In this document: positions 61,486 through 64,000 of the stretch, in pieces
Layout: each line of letters starts with the position of its first letter
Position numbering within the stretch: position 1 is the first letter of the stretch
From: Stichopus chloronotus
Taxonomy: Eukaryota; Echinodermata; Holothuroidea; Aspidochirotida; Stichopodidae
NCBI GenBank assembly: GCA_021234535.1
Contig: CM037836.1
Span: 22,868,769-22,932,768, forward strand
Length of the DNA: 64,000 bases
Direction of reading: 5' to 3'
Program-made: the position numbers and the translations under genes
The notes under the pieces: model-generated
Database searches by the model: none
Told to the model about the DNA's origin: nothing
Seen by the model: only the letters and a program-made list of their open reading frames with translations

Positions 61486-62705
61486 GACATTCGTTCTTTA
61501 CAGCCACTGCTATCATGTAGCTATTGGTAAACTACTGTTTATAAGCAATACACTATGGCCCTAAGTAAATAATATATCCATTGAATGAAAAAAATAAGGT
61601 AAATTAAAAAAAAAATATGACATGAAGTTAAAGTACATTACTATAAAATACTACTGAAGAAAGTAATACAGTACTGCTTAGACTACATACTCAGACAGGC
61701 ATGTGACTGAAATGTCCAAAAGAGACAAATCACACACAAATCACTGCTGTTCATTGCCATAAAAATGCTTTCAAGAAAGTCAACCATGCTGAAATATTTT
61801 CAACATACAATCAACACCAGAATATACAGTCACCTCATAGGCAAGGGCTTGTAAAGCATAACCACATTTCTTTTGTCAAGTCTGTAAACACATTTTTTTT
61901 TAAATGTCCCTTCCTTCTGTGCATCTTTCTCATAATAGTTTGAAAAAAATGCCTCTTGAAAAGATTACAAAAGCAGAAACTGACAAAACAAGTGAAAAAT
62001 TTACCAAAAACATTACTATACATCTTTAAACATCCCTCAAAGTGGAACACACAGAAATACTCAGTCAATTTTTAAACTACAGTATTTTCCATCCAACCAA
62101 AGGTTTTGCAAAATTTTCTCCCAATGCTAGTCACTTTAACCCATAGTATTTGCAGGCTTCTGCACTTTCTGTGCCATCAATTTTCATGACTTTAACAGGA
62201 CCAAATAAAGATTTTCCACGATCTCCCTCCTTATACTGCATCTTACATTAAAGTTTCCAACTATACCTGCAAAAGCCAGCATGAGGTGAAGAGCTGAGGT
62301 GAAGAAAGGAACAAGGTCACTTAATTTTTTGAAAATTTCCATGACTTTTAAAATACTTGAAATTATCTTCCATGACTTTCCAGGTTTTCCATGATCGAAG
62401 AAATCAGCTGCATTTACAGTATATGATGATCTGTTTATGGATTACTCATTTGTGGGTGAGGGTGGCATAAAATGTTGTGCAGGTTATGGTTACCTTCTAT
62501 ACAGTATATTCAACAGGTTACTTACTGTATGTTGTCAGATCAATACAAAGAGGTCCTTTATTGAAGCATCACTGTGGTTGGCCAATGCCTAACCTGCTTT
62601 TGAAACAATGTCTTTCATAAACAATGAACTGATTGGTCCTTCCATTCTGTGCCACCATTGCAGTGCTTTGGAAGTGGACTGCCCAGAAAGTTATCAAATG
62701 TGAGA

Positions 62706-62771
62706 AGTCTTTAAAGAATTACAGTACCTACAGTAATCAGTCTTTAAAGAATTACAGTACCTACAGTAATC
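62706..62771 (+). repeat. Perfect 33-bp tandem duplication
   Basis: The unit begins AGTCTTTAAAGAATTACAGT and ends CAGTAATC; it is present at 62706-62738 and 62739-62771 without a difference. Confidence 0.95.
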
Positions 62772-62850
62772 CTCTGGTCATCTGTAGAATGTTTGCAAAG
62801 AGTTTACTGTAGAAGGCCAGAATGGTATCAATCTGTAGGTTTTCTTGTGC

Positions 62851-62858
62851 GTTCCAAC
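62851..62858 (+). repeat. Target-site duplication, left (GTTCCAAC)
   Basis: Identical to 63068-63075 on the other side of the inverted-repeat element. Confidence 0.85.
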
Positions 62859-63067
62859 CATAGAGATGGATATAAAAGCTAGAGTGCAGACTCCCTCAAA
62901 CAGCTAGGGGCTACCCTATCACAGCGCAGTTATGGTGATTATCCTCACCAATCTGGGCAGCCTGCTGATGGGATATACCAAACGCAGTGTTTTGCTTGCA
63001 TTATGGGATCACAGTAGCTTGTGTGCTACTACAAGTCTGCACTCTAGTTCTTATATACTTCTCTATG
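62859..63067. mobile_element. 209-bp MITE with ~34-bp inverted ends and 8-bp TSD
   Basis: The left end CATAGAGATGGATATAAAAG continues CTAGAGTGCAGACT. The reverse complement of the right end reads CATAGAGAAGTATATAAGAA and then CTAGAGTGCAGACT. The flanks carry an exact 8-bp direct repeat, GTTCCAAC. Eight-bp duplications are the hallmark of hAT-superfamily elements, although the termini are not the common CAGGG type. The interior has no coding frame. The exact target duplication indicates a fairly recent insertion. Confidence 0.85.
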
Positions 63068-63075
63068 GTTCCAAC
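63068..63075 (+). repeat. Target-site duplication, right (GTTCCAAC)
   Basis: Partner of 62851-62858. Confidence 0.85.
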
Positions 63076-64000
63076 TAGCATCCACCAGTTCATCAATTTA
63101 AGATTATAATACGTTGTATTACTTGATGTGCAAAAGTTTCTTCATCGCTTTCTGCTTAGATGAAAAAAAAATGAAAGCAATGTGACACCTCAAATTACTG
63201 GATCTATGATCCAACAATTGTTCAAACACTTTATCGACATTTATGTTCGGTCATATGTGTCATAACTCCAATTAATATCGACTTTAATGATATCATACCA
63301 TGCTGTATTTGAATGGTCTAGTTTTCGATCGGGGTTCAGTTTGCTAAGACAACACCTCTTACTGTCTTGGCCTGGGGAGTATGTTCAATCATATAGCTCC
63401 ATCGTTAGATCAAAACAATTAAAAGCAAGAGGATGCATCTTTTACTTTTTACTTTGAAACCATAACAAAATAAGCGCAGTACAATCTGCTTAGTGGGTGT
63501 GAGCTAATTTGGAAAACCTGTTGCTATGGCAATGAGTAAATGTTTGGAGTGATCAAGACAAAAAATGTTCTGGACATTGATCAGCTCAAACTCGAATTAA
63601 AACTACCTGCAGGAGACCGGTAATTAAAATGTGCGAATCACACTACGACTGTTTGGACTCTGTTGAAGTCTTGACTATGCCTTCAGATATAATATTTCAT
63701 TCTGTGGTTCCTAAAACAAAATCATGAATCTCTTTCAGATCACTACTGGCAGCTTCAGATTTTCAATGAAATCTTTTCTAAAGGTGACTTTCAAATCTTT
63801 TGGCAAAATCCACAAAATATGAGAAAAGTATGAACAAAAGAAACTGGAACACCAAATGATGACCGTTTTTGTGTTAGATCCACAAGCAACACATTACCTT
63901 CTCTAAGACCGGGGAATTCTTAATTGCTGAGAGCCCCTTCCACATCCTCAGAAGTTAAGGACACATCCAGTGCACTGTGCATGCATGTAGTGTAACTTGG
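63076..64000. other. Non-coding stretch with an X-box-like word
   Basis: No exon seen. GTTGCTATGGCAAT at 63520-63533 resembles an RFX X-box with one weaker half. Confidence 0.35.

Noticed and set aside
62160..62400. Repeated TTCCATGACTTT words resembling known animal DNA repeats
   Set aside because: Only scattered short matches; no ends or second full copy in the window.

Overview
The window reads as nuclear DNA of an animal. It is AT-rich, gene-poor and full of intron-like and intergenic sequence. Nothing in it is organised like a bacterium, plastid or virus: there is no operon-like run of genes, no long open frame (the longest stop-free frames are about 100-140 codons), and no rRNA or tRNA gene I can recognise. 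Short non-autonomous DNA elements, old dispersed repeats, degenerate minisatellites and frequent TACAGTA-type words fit a marine invertebrate, possibly a deuterostome such as an echinoderm. That placement is an impression, not a demonstration.

Protein-coding content is limited to candidate exons judged by eye from splice sites, intron phase and amino-acid composition. No family could be named for any of them. The best-connected set is on the + strand at 67-5016: six pieces whose intron phases match, ending in an alpha-helical C-terminal exon with a TAA stop and an AATAAA about 320 bp further on. That last exon is one base short within an A9 run. Single plausible + strand exons lie at 34858-34995, 36680-36823, 41356-41478, 45199-45267 and 51216-51393. 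Minus-strand candidates lie at 10743-10829 (the most convincing), 23329-23439, 29759-29818, 33708-33796 and 39565-39693. Pseudo-exons are common in any 64 kb, so each is given a modest confidence.

Repeats are the firmest content. Family A, with a hairpin 5' end and a CTGTGAAT-like 3' end, has about eight copies and two diverged relatives. Family C has six copies and family E has two long copies. Four elements with inverted termini stand out: 7609-8190, a near-perfect 45-bp-stem hairpin at 13250-13351, a foldback at 14956-15290, and a 209-bp element at 62859-63067 flanked by an 8-bp direct repeat. Tandem arrays occupy 11040-11730, 16210-16800 and 61130-61400.

Several unique stretches rich in homeodomain-, TALE-, TCF/SOX- or RFX-like words (695-873, 47270-47420, 56677-56690, 58990-59090, 59990-60530) look like candidate conserved regulatory DNA. 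This suggests, without proving, that the window is a gene desert or large intron near a developmental gene. I see no clearly new multi-gene system.
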